Shown: positions 46,645 through 55,921, numbered from the stretch's first letter. The stretch: DNA of 64,000 nt from Desulfallas sp. Bu1-1 (GCF_015594625.1 NZ_JADNRQ010000003.1:62001-126000), one strand, 5' to 3'. Program-made: numbers and translations. Notes: a model not told the origin generated them from the letters alone.

Positions 46645-46766
46645 AGATATAAGTATCGGGTAATGTGAATAAAAAAGTGGAAGCCTCGGGCTGGAGGGCT
46701 TTCACTTTCAACCCCAATTTTCCTAAAATTTTGCCCATTTCTAATTTTCATAAAGGGGGTACTATA

Positions 46767-48419
46767 ATGAATATTTCGCCGCTCAGCGAAAAGGACAAGG
46801 AAAGATTTAATGTCATCAACAAAGAAAATATTGATTTTATCCGCAGCAGGTACAACAAAGTCAACCGCTGGGTCGTCGCCGACATGGTACGCCGGAGCGC
46901 TTACCGCTACCCGGACAAACCGGCCTTGATTTTTAACGATATCACTCTCACTTATTCCCAGCTGGAAGCGGAATGCAACCGGTTCGCCAATGCCTTGCTG
47001 GACCTGGGCATACAAAAGTACGACCGGGTGGCCGTGCTGGCCCACAATACGATCCACCACGTGATAACCTGGCTGGGCACGGCCAAGGCGGGCGGCATCT
47101 ACCTGGCGATCAATTACCTGCTCAGGGGGAAGGACATCAGTTATTGCATCAATCACTCGGAAAGCAAAGTTTTTATCGTGGAAGACGCCCTCTACGACCT
47201 GGTCCGGGACGTGTTGGACGACATGCCCCCGGTAAAAACATTTATCTGGTCCAACCAGGGCAAAGGTGAACCCGCCCCCGCCGGGTTTAAAGACTTTGAC
47301 GCCTGGTATCGCGAATACCCGGCTGAAGAACCCGACGTCGAACTGCATATCGAGGATCCGGTGCAAATGACTTACACCAGCGGCACGGAGACATTGCCCA
47401 AGGGGGTTATCCTGACCAACCAGTCCCTCCTGGCCGAATATACGGGCTGTATCATTGACGGGGAATACACCCCGGGCGACATCAACCTGAACGCGCTGCC
47501 CATTTTTCACTGCGCCCAGCGGGATGTCTTTCTCAACCCCTGCCTGATGCTCGGGGCCACCAATGTGCTGCTGCTCCAGGCAGACCCCAAGCAGATCATG
47601 GAATACGTTGAAAAATACAAGGTCACCATGTTTTTCGCCCCGCCCACGGTCTGGATCGGCTTGCTGCGGCACCCGGATTTTGAACGGTACGATCTCAGTT
47701 CCATTACCAAGGGGTACTACGGCGCTTCCATTATGCCGGTGGAGGTGCTGAAGGAGCTGCAACTGCGCATGCCCAATTGTCAAAGGTTTTACAACTATTA
47801 CGGGCAGACGGAACTGAGCCCTTACCACACTATTTTAAAACCCGAATTTCAAATTTCCAAGGCCGGGGCGGCGGGCCAGGGCGGTATCAACATGGAAACC
47901 CGGATCGAGGATGACAACCACGCGCCCGTTACATCCCCGGGGATGCCCGGAGAAATTTGCGGTCGCGGTCCCCATGCCATGCTGTTGTATTTTAAAGAAG
48001 CCGATAAAACCGAGGCCACCCTGGCTCACGGCTGGTTTCACAGCGGGGATATCGGAGTGCTGGACGGGGACAACTTTGTGACGGTGGTGGACCGGAAAAA
48101 GGATATGGTTAAAACAGGGGGAGAAAACGTGCCCAGCCGTGAGGTGGAGGAGGTAATCTACAGGGACGCCAGGGTGTCCGAGGTGGCGGTGATAGGCTTG
48201 CCACACGAAAAGTGGGTGGAAGGGGTGACGGCCATTGTCGTGCCCAAGGCCGGTCAAACCATCAAGGAAGAGGAAATAATCAATCTATGCAAAGAAAACC
48301 TGGCCGCGTTCAAAGTGCCCAAGGGAGTGATCTTTATGGATCAGCTGCCCAAAACCCCCAGCGGAAAGATCTTAAAGCGGGACCTGCGCCAGTTATTTAA
48401 AGACTTTTTCAGTAAATAG
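46767..48419 (+). CDS. Acyl-CoA synthetase (AMP-forming)
   Basis: A 550-residue adenylate-forming ligase. Motifs are MTYTSGTETLPKGVIL (the P-loop-like core; Glu replaces the usual Thr), YNYYGQTELSPYHT, HSGDIGVLDGD, and QLPKTPSGKILKRDLR with catalytic lysine. ATG 46767 follows AAAGGGGG; the longer in-frame version lacks such a site. It is related to the enzyme at 23-24.7 kb, with similar N-terminal phrases (RRSAYRYPDKPAL; RRSARRRPQKEAL). Substrate unknown, likely a fatty or branched acid given the dehydrogenase upstream. Confidence 0.93.
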   Translation: MNISPLSEKDKERFNVINKENIDFIRSRYNKVNRWVVADMVRRSAYRYPDKPALIFNDITLTYSQLEAECNRFANALLDLGIQKYDRVAVLAHNTIHHVITWLGTAKAGGIYLAINYLLRGKDISYCINHSESKVFIVEDALYDLVRDVLDDMPPVKTFIWSNQGKGEPAPAGFKDFDAWYREYPAEEPDVELHIEDPVQMTYTSGTETLPKGVILTNQSLLAEYTGCIIDGEYTPGDINLNALPIFHCAQRDVFLNPCLMLGATNVLLLQADPKQIMEYVEKYKVTMFFAPPTVWIGLLRHPDFERYDLSSITKGYYGASIMPVEVLKELQLRMPNCQRFYNYYGQTELSPYHTILKPEFQISKAGAAGQGGINMETRIEDDNHAPVTSPGMPGEICGRGPHAMLLYFKEADKTEATLAHGWFHSGDIGVLDGDNFVTVVDRKKDMVKTGGENVPSREVEEVIYRDARVSEVAVIGLPHEKWVEGVTAIVVPKAGQTIKEEEIINLCKENLAAFKVPKGVIFMDQLPKTPSGKILKRDLRQLFKDFFSK

Positions 48420-48452
48420 TACCCCCGGATTAAATTAATTCCTGCTTTTCAG

Positions 48453-48559
48453 ATATCAGAATGATATTTGTATCAAAATGAGAGCCCGCGCGGCTTTACT
48501 GGCCGTGCGGGCTTTTTGTGTCATTTTGAGATGGTGGATGACGGGAGATTGATTAATCA
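48453..48559. promoter_or_regulatory. Palindromes upstream of kor promoter, candidate enhancer sites
   Basis: ATATCAGAATGATAT (48453-48467, perfect palindrome), an inverted pair TCAAAATGA (48473) and TCATTTTGA (48521), and TGATTAATCA (48550-48559) lie 83-190 bases upstream of the sigma-54 promoter. The inverted pair flanks the terminator and could simply extend its stem. Confidence 0.35.
48483..48518 (+). terminator. Terminator after the acyl-CoA synthetase
   Basis: AGCCCGCGCGGC and GGCCGTGCGGGCT make a 12-bp stem (one G-T pair) followed by five T. Confidence 0.8.
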
Positions 48560-48641
48560 TACCGGACAAAATTTGCTCAAGGTTGAAAACCGGGCATTGC
48601 CGGTACTGGTGTTGGGAGATAAAAAAATTTTTATGGCCTGC

Positions 48642-48657
48642 TGGCACGGTAGTTGCG
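48642..48657 (+). promoter_or_regulatory. Sigma-54 promoter of korDABC
   Basis: TGGCACGGTAGTTGCG: perfect -24 TGGCACG and -12 TTGC, correctly spaced. It is 50 bases before the korD start and is followed downstream by a sigma-54 activator gene. Confidence 0.85.
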
Positions 48658-48706
48658 AACCGGTGAGGGCAAATAGCTTTTTATTTAGCAATTGGAGTGA
48701 TCGCGC

Positions 48707-49006
48707 ATGGCCAGACCTGTTTTCAATTATGATGATTATAGCATTCGCATTAACCGGCACTGGTGCAAAGGCTGCGGCATTTGCACCGCCCTCTGCCCGA
48801 ACAAGGTGCTGCTGCTGGATAACCGCGGCAAGGCGGTGGCGGCCTACCCCGCTTCCTGCACGGGATGCGGCAAATGTGAGTCCCATTGCCCCGATTTTGC
48901 CATTTCGGTTGAGCGGCACGCGGAAAAAGAAAGGATCGCCGTGTACGCCGGAAACTTTTCGCACACCGGCCGCGCGCCGGGTCGCGTGGACGGCGCGCGG
49001 GTATAA
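48707..49006 (+). CDS. korD: 2-oxoacid:ferredoxin oxidoreductase, delta (ferredoxin) subunit
   Basis: A 99-residue ferredoxin-type subunit with two 4Fe-4S motifs, CKGCGICTALCP and CTGCGKCESHCP. It carries electrons from the TPP-containing catalytic subunits encoded next. ATG 48707 with GGAGTGA upstream. The order D-A-B-C is that of 2-oxoglutarate (Kor/Oor) and other 2-oxoacid oxidoreductases. The last 25 residues are variable. Confidence 0.9.
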   Translation: MARPVFNYDDYSIRINRHWCKGCGICTALCPNKVLLLDNRGKAVAAYPASCTGCGKCESHCPDFAISVERHAEKERIAVYAGNFSHTGRAPGRVDGARV

Positions 49007-49039
49007 TATACTGGAACGTGCGGAAGAAGGTGTGCCGTT

Positions 49040-50182
49040 ATGACTCAAGTAGTCGAGATGGCCCGGTTGATGCAGGGAAACGAGGCCGTGGCCGAAGGGG
49101 CTCTTGTGGCCGGGGTTCGTTTCTTTGCGGGCTATCCCATCACCCCGTCTACGGAAATTGCCGAGATCATGGCGGAACGGCTGCCCCGGATGGGTGGCAA
49201 ATTTATCCAGATGGAAGATGAGATCGCCAGCCTGGCGGCGGTGATCGGTGCTTCGCTGGCGGGAGTCAAATCGATTACCGCCACCAGCGGGCCGGGCTTC
49301 TCCCTGATGCAGGAAAATATCGGCTTTGCGGCCATGGCGGAGGTGCCCTGCGTCATCGTCAATGTGCAGCGCAGCGGCCCCAGTACGGGGATGCCCACGG
49401 CGCCCGCCCAGGGCGATGTCATGCAGGCTCGCTGGGGCACCCACGGCGACCACCCGGTGATTGTACTTAGCCCTTCGTCGGTGCGGGAAGCTTATGATTT
49501 GACCGTGCGGGCGGTCAACCTGGCGGAAAAATACCGGGTGCCCGTTGTTTTGCTGCTGGACGAAGTAATCGGGCATCTCAGGGAAAAGGTGATCCTGCCT
49601 GCTCCGGGGGAGTTGGAAATTGTCAACCGCAAGGGACCCGGCGTGGCGCCCGCCGGTTATCTCCCGTACCGCCCGGACGAAACAGGGGTGCCGCCAATGG
49701 CCAATTTCGGCGATGGTTACCGCTACCATGTTACCGGGCTGGCTCACGATGAGCTGGGGTTGCCAACCAACAACCCCGAGGTGGCGGAACAATTGCTGTT
49801 GCGCCTGCACGAAAAAATCAACCGCAACCTGGATGATATAATTATGGATGATTCCATGCACCTGGAGGACGCCGGGGTGGTCGTGCTGGCTTACGGCGCT
49901 ACGGCCCGCTCGGCCGGAAGGGCGGTCAGGGAGGCACGAAACAGCGGGATTAAAGCCGGCTTATACCGCCCGTTGACCTTATGGCCTTTTCCCGCCCGAA
50001 GGGTAGCGGCGGTGGCGGAAAAAGTGCATACTATCATTGTGCCGGAAATGAACCTGGGGCAGTACAGGCTGGAAGTGGAACGGGTGGTAGGGGACCGGGA
50101 CCGGGTGAGAGGCGTCAACCGGGTTAACGGCGAGCTCATCACGCCCGGCGAAATACTGGCGCTCCTGCGGGAGGTGGTCTAG
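49040..50182 (+). CDS. korA: 2-oxoacid:ferredoxin oxidoreductase, alpha subunit
   Basis: A 380-residue subunit beginning with the pyrimidine-binding TPP domain: AGVRFFAGYPITPSTEIAE, MEDEIASLAAVIGAS, and ATSGPGFSLM. The C-terminal transketolase-like domain II follows (VVVLAYGATARSAGRAVREA). Oxidative decarboxylation of a 2-oxoacid to acyl-CoA, reducing ferredoxin. Subfamily signature SGPSTGMPTAPAQGD is typical of KorA. The stop adjoins korB without gap. Confidence 0.93.
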   Translation: MTQVVEMARLMQGNEAVAEGALVAGVRFFAGYPITPSTEIAEIMAERLPRMGGKFIQMEDEIASLAAVIGASLAGVKSITATSGPGFSLMQENIGFAAMAEVPCVIVNVQRSGPSTGMPTAPAQGDVMQARWGTHGDHPVIVLSPSSVREAYDLTVRAVNLAEKYRVPVVLLLDEVIGHLREKVILPAPGELEIVNRKGPGVAPAGYLPYRPDETGVPPMANFGDGYRYHVTGLAHDELGLPTNNPEVAEQLLLRLHEKINRNLDDIIMDDSMHLEDAGVVVLAYGATARSAGRAVREARNSGIKAGLYRPLTLWPFPARRVAAVAEKVHTIIVPEMNLGQYRLEVERVVGDRDRVRGVNRVNGELITPGEILALLREVV

Positions 50183-51055
50183 ATGATGCAGGAACTGGAG
50201 AAGTACCTGAGGCGGGACAGGTTTCCCCACATGTGGTGCCCGGGCTGCGGCAATGGAATAGTCCTGGGGTGCCTGCTGCGGGCCATCAAAAAACTGGGGC
50301 TCGAACAGGACAAAACAATTATTGTCGGGGGGATCGGTTGTTCTTCCAGGGCCGTGGGCTACCTGGATTTTAATACCCTGCACACCACCCACGGGCGAGC
50401 TCTGGCTTTTGCCACCGGCATCAAGCTGGCCCGGCCCGAGTTGAATGTGATCGTGGTGACCGGCGACGGCGACGCCACGGCCATCGGCGGCAACCATTTT
50501 ATTCACGCCGCCCGGCGAAACATCGACCTGACCGTGGTTTTATTCAACAACAATATTTATGGCATGACCGGGGGACAATATTCACCCCTTACCCCGGCTA
50601 ATAAAAAAGCCACCACGGCGCCGCACGGCACCATTGAGCCGGTTTTTGACGTGGCGGAACTGGCCCGGGCGGCTGGTGCCACGTTTGTCGGCCGGAGCAC
50701 CACTTACCATACCAACCTGCTCACCAGCCTGATCGCCGGAGGAATCGAGAACAAAGGGTTCAGCCTGGTGGAGGCGATTACAGCCTGTCCCACCAATTTC
50801 GGGCGGCGTAACAAGATGAAGGGCGGTGCGGAAATGCTGCTGTGGCAGCGGGACAACGCGGTGCATGTACAAAAGACTAAACAGATGTCCCCCGGGGAAC
50901 TGGAAGGGAAGATCGTGATTGGCCTTTTACATAAAAAAGAAACGCCGGAATATACCTTTGTGTATGATCAAATCATTGCCCGGGCCAGGGAGGAGAGCGG
51001 GCCGGGCACGTTAACCCCCTTAAAGGGAGGTGAATCCCGTGGGCGAACAGAGTGA
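50183..51055 (+). CDS. korB: 2-oxoacid:ferredoxin oxidoreductase, beta (TPP) subunit
   Basis: A 290-residue TPP-binding subunit. WCPGCGNGIVLG near the N-terminus and the TPP/Mg motif GDGDATAIGGNHFIHA...NNNIYGMTGGQYSP are diagnostic. It overlaps korC by 17 bases. Together with KorA it forms the catalytic site; the precise substrate (2-oxoglutarate, pyruvate-like or branched 2-oxoacids) cannot be told here, though the acyl-CoA gene neighbours make branched or longer acids possible. Confidence 0.93.
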   Translation: MMQELEKYLRRDRFPHMWCPGCGNGIVLGCLLRAIKKLGLEQDKTIIVGGIGCSSRAVGYLDFNTLHTTHGRALAFATGIKLARPELNVIVVTGDGDATAIGGNHFIHAARRNIDLTVVLFNNNIYGMTGGQYSPLTPANKKATTAPHGTIEPVFDVAELARAAGATFVGRSTTYHTNLLTSLIAGGIENKGFSLVEAITACPTNFGRRNKMKGGAEMLLWQRDNAVHVQKTKQMSPGELEGKIVIGLLHKKETPEYTFVYDQIIARAREESGPGTLTPLKGGESRGRTE

Positions 51056-51584
51056 ATTGCGGCTCGGCGGCAAGGGAGGGCAGGGATTGATCCTGGCCGG
51101 GATTATTCTTGCCGAAGCGGCCATCCGGGACGGCAAGAATTCCGTTCAGTCCCAATCCTATGGCCCGGAAGCCCGCGGCGGGGCCAGCCGCGCCGAGGTG
51201 ATTATCGGTGACGAGGAAATTGATTATCCCAAAGTCTCCCGGCCCGGCGTGCTGCTGGTGATGAGCCAGGAGGCCTGCGACAAGTTTGCCGGCGACCTGG
51301 AGCGCGGCGGTGTGCTGATTGCCGATTCCACCTACGTGCATACCATACCCGAAGTGGACGGGGTGGTCTATAAATTGCCCATCAGCCTGGCGGCCCGGGA
51401 GGAAGTGGGGAAGGAAATGGTGGCCAACGTGGTGGCGCTGGGGGTTATGGCCCGGATCACCGGAGTCGTATCCCGCCAGGCGCTGACGGAGGCTTTACTT
51501 GCCCGAATCCCCCGGGGTACCGGGGAACTGAACCGCAAGGCGCTGGATTTGGGCTGGGAGATGGCGGAAAAAATCCTGCACTAA
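51039..51584 (+). CDS. korC: 2-oxoacid:ferredoxin oxidoreductase, gamma subunit
   Basis: A 181-residue subunit with the CoA/interdomain fold RLGGKGGQGLILAG and SYGPEARGGASRAEVIIG. GTG 51039 is chosen because GGGAGGTGAATCCC stands before it; GTG 51030 overlaps that site. Last gene of the sigma-54-driven operon. Confidence 0.92.
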   Translation: MGEQSELRLGGKGGQGLILAGIILAEAAIRDGKNSVQSQSYGPEARGGASRAEVIIGDEEIDYPKVSRPGVLLVMSQEACDKFAGDLERGGVLIADSTYVHTIPEVDGVVYKLPISLAAREEVGKEMVANVVALGVMARITGVVSRQALTEALLARIPRGTGELNRKALDLGWEMAEKILH

Positions 51585-51692
51585 TTTGTTTTTATAGAAA
51601 ATCACCCCTGAAAACCCACGGGACTGGAAGCCGTGGGATAAAAGGGTCGTTGCCCGTCAGGGCGACAAATACTTCCCAAACAACAGTTCTCA

Positions 51693-51745
51693 TGTTATAA
51701 TATTGTTGTGCTGTCCCCGAGGCATGGAGAAGTGCCTCCTTTTTT
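51693..51745 (+). promoter_or_regulatory. Promoter with early terminator in the activator leader
   Basis: TGTTATAAT (51693-51701) is an extended -10. Only 18 bases later a hairpin GAGGCA/TGCCTC (51719-51738) ends in CTTTTTT, about 75 bases before the regulator start. This would stop most transcripts, so it may be an attenuator or a short RNA. A second possible promoter lies near 51775. Confidence 0.45.
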
Positions 51746-51820
51746 ATATGTCGATTACGAACTCGGGCCGGGCGCCATATGATAGAATATAGATCAATAG
51801 ATATCTGGAGGATTAGAAAA

Positions 51821-53611
51821 ATGCTTAGCCTGATGCAGGTGAAGGAAACCGAGCAGCGGGTATCGGACGCCATCGCCGCCGCCCTGAAGGTGGAGGTTGA
51901 AATCATCGACGCCGACCTGGTCCGGGTGGCGGGTACGGGTCAAGTTCGCGCCGGTGTGGGCAACCGCCTGTTGCGCGGCCTGGTCAACAAGCATGTTTTG
52001 CAAACCGGCGAGCCTGTCTTTATCAACGAGCCGGGATTCCATTCCATATGCCTGAAGTGTCCCCTTTCGGGGACTTGTTTTTACCGGGCCTATATTGTTT
52101 ACCCCATCAAGGCGGAAGACAAGGTGATCGGTACCATCAGCCTGGTGGCGTTTGACGAGGAGCAGAAAAAAAACCTGACCGCCAATACTGAAACGCTGAT
52201 CGACTTTGTTGGCCGGATGGCTGACTTGATTGCCAGTAAAGTCCTGGAACGGGAGATGGTCCGGGAAAAAATCGTAATGGCGGGCAAGCTGGAAGCGGTG
52301 CTGGATTCCGTCTACGAAGGGGTGCTGGCCATCGACGAGCGGGGGGTAATCACCCACTTCAACCGTACTGCGGAGCGCATGTTCGGGATTAAAAAGGAAA
52401 ATGTGATGGGATTGCCGGTGAAGGAAGCACTGGGCAACGTACCCCTGCTGGACGTGCTCAGGGAAGGGAAGGGGTTTAACGCCCGGGAATATTTCATCAA
52501 TTTTCATGGCAAGCGGTTGCACTTGCTGGTCACCGCCAGGCTGATCCGTTCCGGGGACAACACCGGCGCAGGGGTGGTGGCCACATTCAGGGATTTCAGG
52601 GAAGCCCAGAAGCTGGCCTACCAGATTATTACCGCTCAAGATATGCTGGATTTTAACGATATTATCGGTGAAAGCAAGGCCATCCTGGAAGTCAAGGCCA
52701 AGGCCGCCAAGATCGCCCGCAGCAACTCCACCGTGCTGATCGTGGGAGAAAGCGGCACCGGCAAGGAGGTTTTTGCCCGGGCCATTCATACCGCCAGCGC
52801 GCACAGCCACAAGCCCTTTGTGCCCATTAACTGCGGGGCCATACCGGAGCACTTGCTGGAAAGCGAATTGTTTGGTTACGAAGAAGGGGCATTCACCGGG
52901 GCGCGGCGTGGCGGCAAACCGGGCAAATTTGAACTGGCCAACGGCGGCACAATTTTTCTGGATGAGATTGGCAACATGTCGCTATATTTGCAGGCTAAAC
53001 TGTTGCGCGTGTTGCAGGAAAGGCAAATTGAGCGGGTCGGCGGCACCCAGGTTATTCCCGTGGATATCAGGGTGATTGCCGCCACCAACAACGACTTGCA
53101 GGATATGGTGCGCCGGGGCCGTTTTCGGGAGGATCTGTATTACCGGCTCAGCGTAATCCCCCTGGTGATCCCCCCGCTGCGCGAGCGGCGCGAGGATATC
53201 CCCCGGTTGCTGGATCATTACATGCGGCGGTTCTCCAGGTTGCTGGGTAAAAAAATAGAGGGTTTCAGCAAAGAAGCGCTTGAGTTGTGCCTGGAATATC
53301 CCTGGCCCGGCAACATCAGGGAATTGATCAATGCTGTGGAATACGCGATCAACCTGGAGGAGGGGCCGCGGATTTTACCGGAGAGCCTGCCCCCGCGCCT
53401 GCGTGACGAAAAAGAGAAAAAACGGTCCCTGCCCGTCAACACGGTGGAAATCAAACCCCTGGAACAGCTGGAAAAGGAAGTCATCTCCAGGGCGCTGGAA
53501 CTCTACGGCTGGACGGACGAGGGTAAAATGCGGGCCGCTGCCGCGCTGGGGATCAGCCGGGCCACCATTTACCGGAAAATCAACAAATACCGGCTGGGTG
53601 AAACCAAATAG
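51821..53611 (+). CDS. Sigma-54 activator with sensor, PAS, AAA+ and HTH
   Basis: A 596-residue enhancer-binding protein. The first 150 residues are a GAF-like sensor common in clostridial activators, with Cys pair CLKCPLSGTC that may bind metal or sense redox. A PAS domain (about 160-265) follows, then AAA+ with GESGTGKEV, GAFTGA and GTIFLDEIG, and the HTH MRAAAALGISRATIYRKINK. ATG 51821 follows CTGGAGGATTAG. Directly downstream of korC, whose operon carries a sigma-54 promoter; likely its activator. Confidence 0.93.
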   Translation: MLSLMQVKETEQRVSDAIAAALKVEVEIIDADLVRVAGTGQVRAGVGNRLLRGLVNKHVLQTGEPVFINEPGFHSICLKCPLSGTCFYRAYIVYPIKAEDKVIGTISLVAFDEEQKKNLTANTETLIDFVGRMADLIASKVLEREMVREKIVMAGKLEAVLDSVYEGVLAIDERGVITHFNRTAERMFGIKKENVMGLPVKEALGNVPLLDVLREGKGFNAREYFINFHGKRLHLLVTARLIRSGDNTGAGVVATFRDFREAQKLAYQIITAQDMLDFNDIIGESKAILEVKAKAAKIARSNSTVLIVGESGTGKEVFARAIHTASAHSHKPFVPINCGAIPEHLLESELFGYEEGAFTGARRGGKPGKFELANGGTIFLDEIGNMSLYLQAKLLRVLQERQIERVGGTQVIPVDIRVIAATNNDLQDMVRRGRFREDLYYRLSVIPLVIPPLRERREDIPRLLDHYMRRFSRLLGKKIEGFSKEALELCLEYPWPGNIRELINAVEYAINLEEGPRILPESLPPRLRDEKEKKRSLPVNTVEIKPLEQLEKEVISRALELYGWTDEGKMRAAAALGISRATIYRKINKYRLGETK

Positions 53612-53613
53612 TT

Positions 53614-54228
53614 TTATGGCAAATCCTCAGGTGATTCCACACCGGCAAACACTGTCTCCAGGTCAACAACCAGTTCCGGCAGAACACCGGCGCAAACCGG
53701 GCCACTTGCGGCGTACAGATCGGGCCGCCCGTAGCGGCCATTTTCATTTAAACGGAAAACAGTGAGCAGTTTGGCTTCCGGTTCCACCAGCCAGTACTCC
53801 CGCACTCCCGCCTGTTCGTAAAGCAGAAATTTTTCGTACCGGTCATGCTTTACGCTGGAAGGTGAAAGCACTTCCACAATCAAATCAGGAGCACCCTTAA
53901 CTCGCCGCCTGCTCAGTTTACTTTGATCACAAATTACAAACAAATCGGGTTGCACAACATTGGTAACCTGTTGGTCGGGCGTGTCCGGATCGGCCAGCAG
54001 CACATCAAACGGGGCAATGAACACCCGGCACGCCTTGCCCTGCAGCTGGCTGTAAAACTGGCTGGCCAGCGCCAGCAAAACCACCTGGTGATTGAGGCCC
54101 GGCGAGGGCGACATGACCCGCGGCCGGCCTTGAATAATCTCCCAGCGCTCATTTGCCGGCCAGGTCAAATAGTCGCTGTAACTATAAAGGCGGTTGTCTG
54201 TGGCTGGTTTACTCACTGTCACCACCAC
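53614..54228 (-). CDS. Uma2 family (DUF820) putative endonuclease
   Basis: A 204-residue PD-(D/E)xK-fold protein. Signatures are WEIIQGRPRVMSPSP, VQPDLFVICD, GAPDLIVEVLSPSS and KFLLYEQAGVREYWLVEP, with acidic and lysine residues of the nuclease core (D in QPDL, E in IVEV, K in KF). Uma2-type genes spread widely in genomes rich in mobile DNA; no function is established. Converges on the sigma-54 activator with only two bases between. GTG or ATG start near 54228. Confidence 0.85.
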   Translation of the reverse strand: MVVTVSKPATDNRLYSYSDYLTWPANERWEIIQGRPRVMSPSPGLNHQVVLLALASQFYSQLQGKACRVFIAPFDVLLADPDTPDQQVTNVVQPDLFVICDQSKLSRRRVKGAPDLIVEVLSPSSVKHDRYEKFLLYEQAGVREYWLVEPEAKLLTVFRLNENGRYGRPDLYAASGPVCAGVLPELVVDLETVFAGVESPEDLP

Positions 54229-54598
54229 CCGGTGTTTTTTTTCTTAAATTTTACTGTTTTTCGGATAAAATGTAAAACAAGTCGCATTAGCCGCGAAATC
54301 AACAAAGGGATAATGTGTTTTGATTTGTTGATGCAGGGTTTTTGGGGTTCTGGCGATACCGAAAATAATGTTATTGAAAAATAATTAAATTGGTTGCAGA
54401 CAAGAGGGGATTTGTTCCAAATAACCCATAAAAATCATAAAAATTTTTTAATAAATAACTTCCATCTGTCAATTAAAATTAGTAAAATAAAAATGTAACC
54501 AATACATGCGGGGCAACAAACAACTTACAATGTAATACAAGTTGCTGCAAAAATATGTATCTTTATATGAAAAATGTAATGCAGATGGAGGTGAATGA
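54229..54598. other. AT-rich intergenic region before eam
   Basis: About 370 bases, strongly AT-rich against its surroundings, with no supported gene, hairpin or sigma-54 motif. Short repeats AATGTAA occur near 54491, 54528 and 54573. The promoter of eam must be here, but I cannot place it. Confidence 0.4.
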
Positions 54599-55870
54599 AT
54601 GGACGCATCCAGCAGCAAAAAAAGCAATATGAGCTACTTTGATTATGAAAAGCGCCAGCTGGCATTAAAAAGGGCGGAAGAATTAAAGCAGCGCATCAGC
54701 GATTACCTGGAGAAATCCCAAACTATACCCACGGGTTTTAAGCTGGAAAGCGAGTACCAGCAAAGGAAAAGGCGTATATTGGAATATTTCGGTGCCACGG
54801 AGAAAGATTGGCTGGACTGGCACTGGCAAATGCGCAACAGGATCAGCAGCGTAAAAAGGTTAAGGGAATTAATACCATTGACGGACGAAGAGGCCGGTCA
54901 GATTGAACTGGTCAGCAAGAAATATCGCTGGGCGGTTTCGCCGTATTACCTGAGCCTTATGGATCCCGGCAACCCCGAGTGCCCGGTGAGGATGCAGGGG
55001 TTGCCCAGCATTCTGGAACTCCAGGACAACTGGGGCAAGGAAGACCCCATGGGGGAGGAGTTCACCTCTCCGGCGCCGCGCGTAACCCGGCGTTACGCCG
55101 ACCGGTTGATTATTAATGTAACCAACCAGTGCGCCATGTTTTGCCGCCATTGCCAGCGCAGGCGCAATATCGGCGAAGTGGATAAACCGGCCCCGGTGGA
55201 AGAGATTATGGCTGCTATAGATTATGTCCGGCGAAATACGGAAATTCGCGATGTGCTGATTACGGGAGGCGACCCGCTGACTTTGTCGGATGACTGGCTG
55301 GATTGGATTCTTACCGAGCTTGACAGTATCGAACACGTGGAAATAAAACGTATCGGCAGCCGCATCCCGGTGACCATGCCCCAGCGGATTACGCAGGAGC
55401 TTTGCGATATGCTGGAAAGGCATCACCCGCTATACCTGAACACCCACTTTAATCATCCCAAGGAAGTTACTTACGAGGCGCTACGAGCCACCAGGATGCT
55501 GGCCAAGGCGGGCATTCAGCTCGGCAACCAGGCGGTATTGCTCAAGGGGATCAACAATGACGTGCATGTGATGAAAAAACTGAATCATGAACTGCTTAAA
55601 ATTCACGTTAAACCGTACTATATTTTCCACGCCAAGCCCGTCAAGGGCACCACTCATTTCGTGCCGGCCATCCAGGAAGGGCTGGACATTATGGAGAACT
55701 TGCGGGGACATACCTCCGGCCTGGCCATACCGCAATATATTATCAACGCGCCCGGCGGCGCCGGTAAGACCCCCCTGCTTCCGCAGTACCTGTTATCCAT
55801 GGGGAAAGATCATGTAATGATCCGGACCTGGGAGGGTAAGGTTTTCCGCTGTCCCAATTACGCCGTTTAA
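54599..55870 (+). CDS. eam: Glutamate 2,3-aminomutase (radical SAM)
   Basis: A 423-residue radical SAM enzyme of the KamA family. It has the cluster motif CAMFCRHC and the PLP-lysine region near the end. In lysine 2,3-aminomutase two aspartates (293 and 330) bind the substrate's epsilon-amino group; here they are Lys346 (YIFHAKPVKG) and Asn383 (YIINAPGG), exactly the exchanges described for glutamate 2,3-aminomutase and the same 37 residues apart. So the product should be beta-glutamate, a compatible solute. ATG 54599 follows GGAGGTGA. Single-gene unit with its own terminator. Confidence 0.9.
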   Translation: MDASSSKKSNMSYFDYEKRQLALKRAEELKQRISDYLEKSQTIPTGFKLESEYQQRKRRILEYFGATEKDWLDWHWQMRNRISSVKRLRELIPLTDEEAGQIELVSKKYRWAVSPYYLSLMDPGNPECPVRMQGLPSILELQDNWGKEDPMGEEFTSPAPRVTRRYADRLIINVTNQCAMFCRHCQRRRNIGEVDKPAPVEEIMAAIDYVRRNTEIRDVLITGGDPLTLSDDWLDWILTELDSIEHVEIKRIGSRIPVTMPQRITQELCDMLERHHPLYLNTHFNHPKEVTYEALRATRMLAKAGIQLGNQAVLLKGINNDVHVMKKLNHELLKIHVKPYYIFHAKPVKGTTHFVPAIQEGLDIMENLRGHTSGLAIPQYIINAPGGAGKTPLLPQYLLSMGKDHVMIRTWEGKVFRCPNYAV

Positions 55871-55921
55871 TCAATAATGCCGTTTATTAAGGTAATAAAG
55901 CGCCGGAAATATGCCTGGCTG

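Noticed and set aside
46599-47828. 409-codon minus-strand ORF
   Set aside because: Antisense of the acyl-CoA synthetase; no motif or ribosome binding site.
48473-48529. TCAAAATGA inverted pair as a definite enhancer
   Set aside because: It flanks the synthetase terminator symmetrically and may only lengthen that hairpin; kept as a low-confidence candidate.
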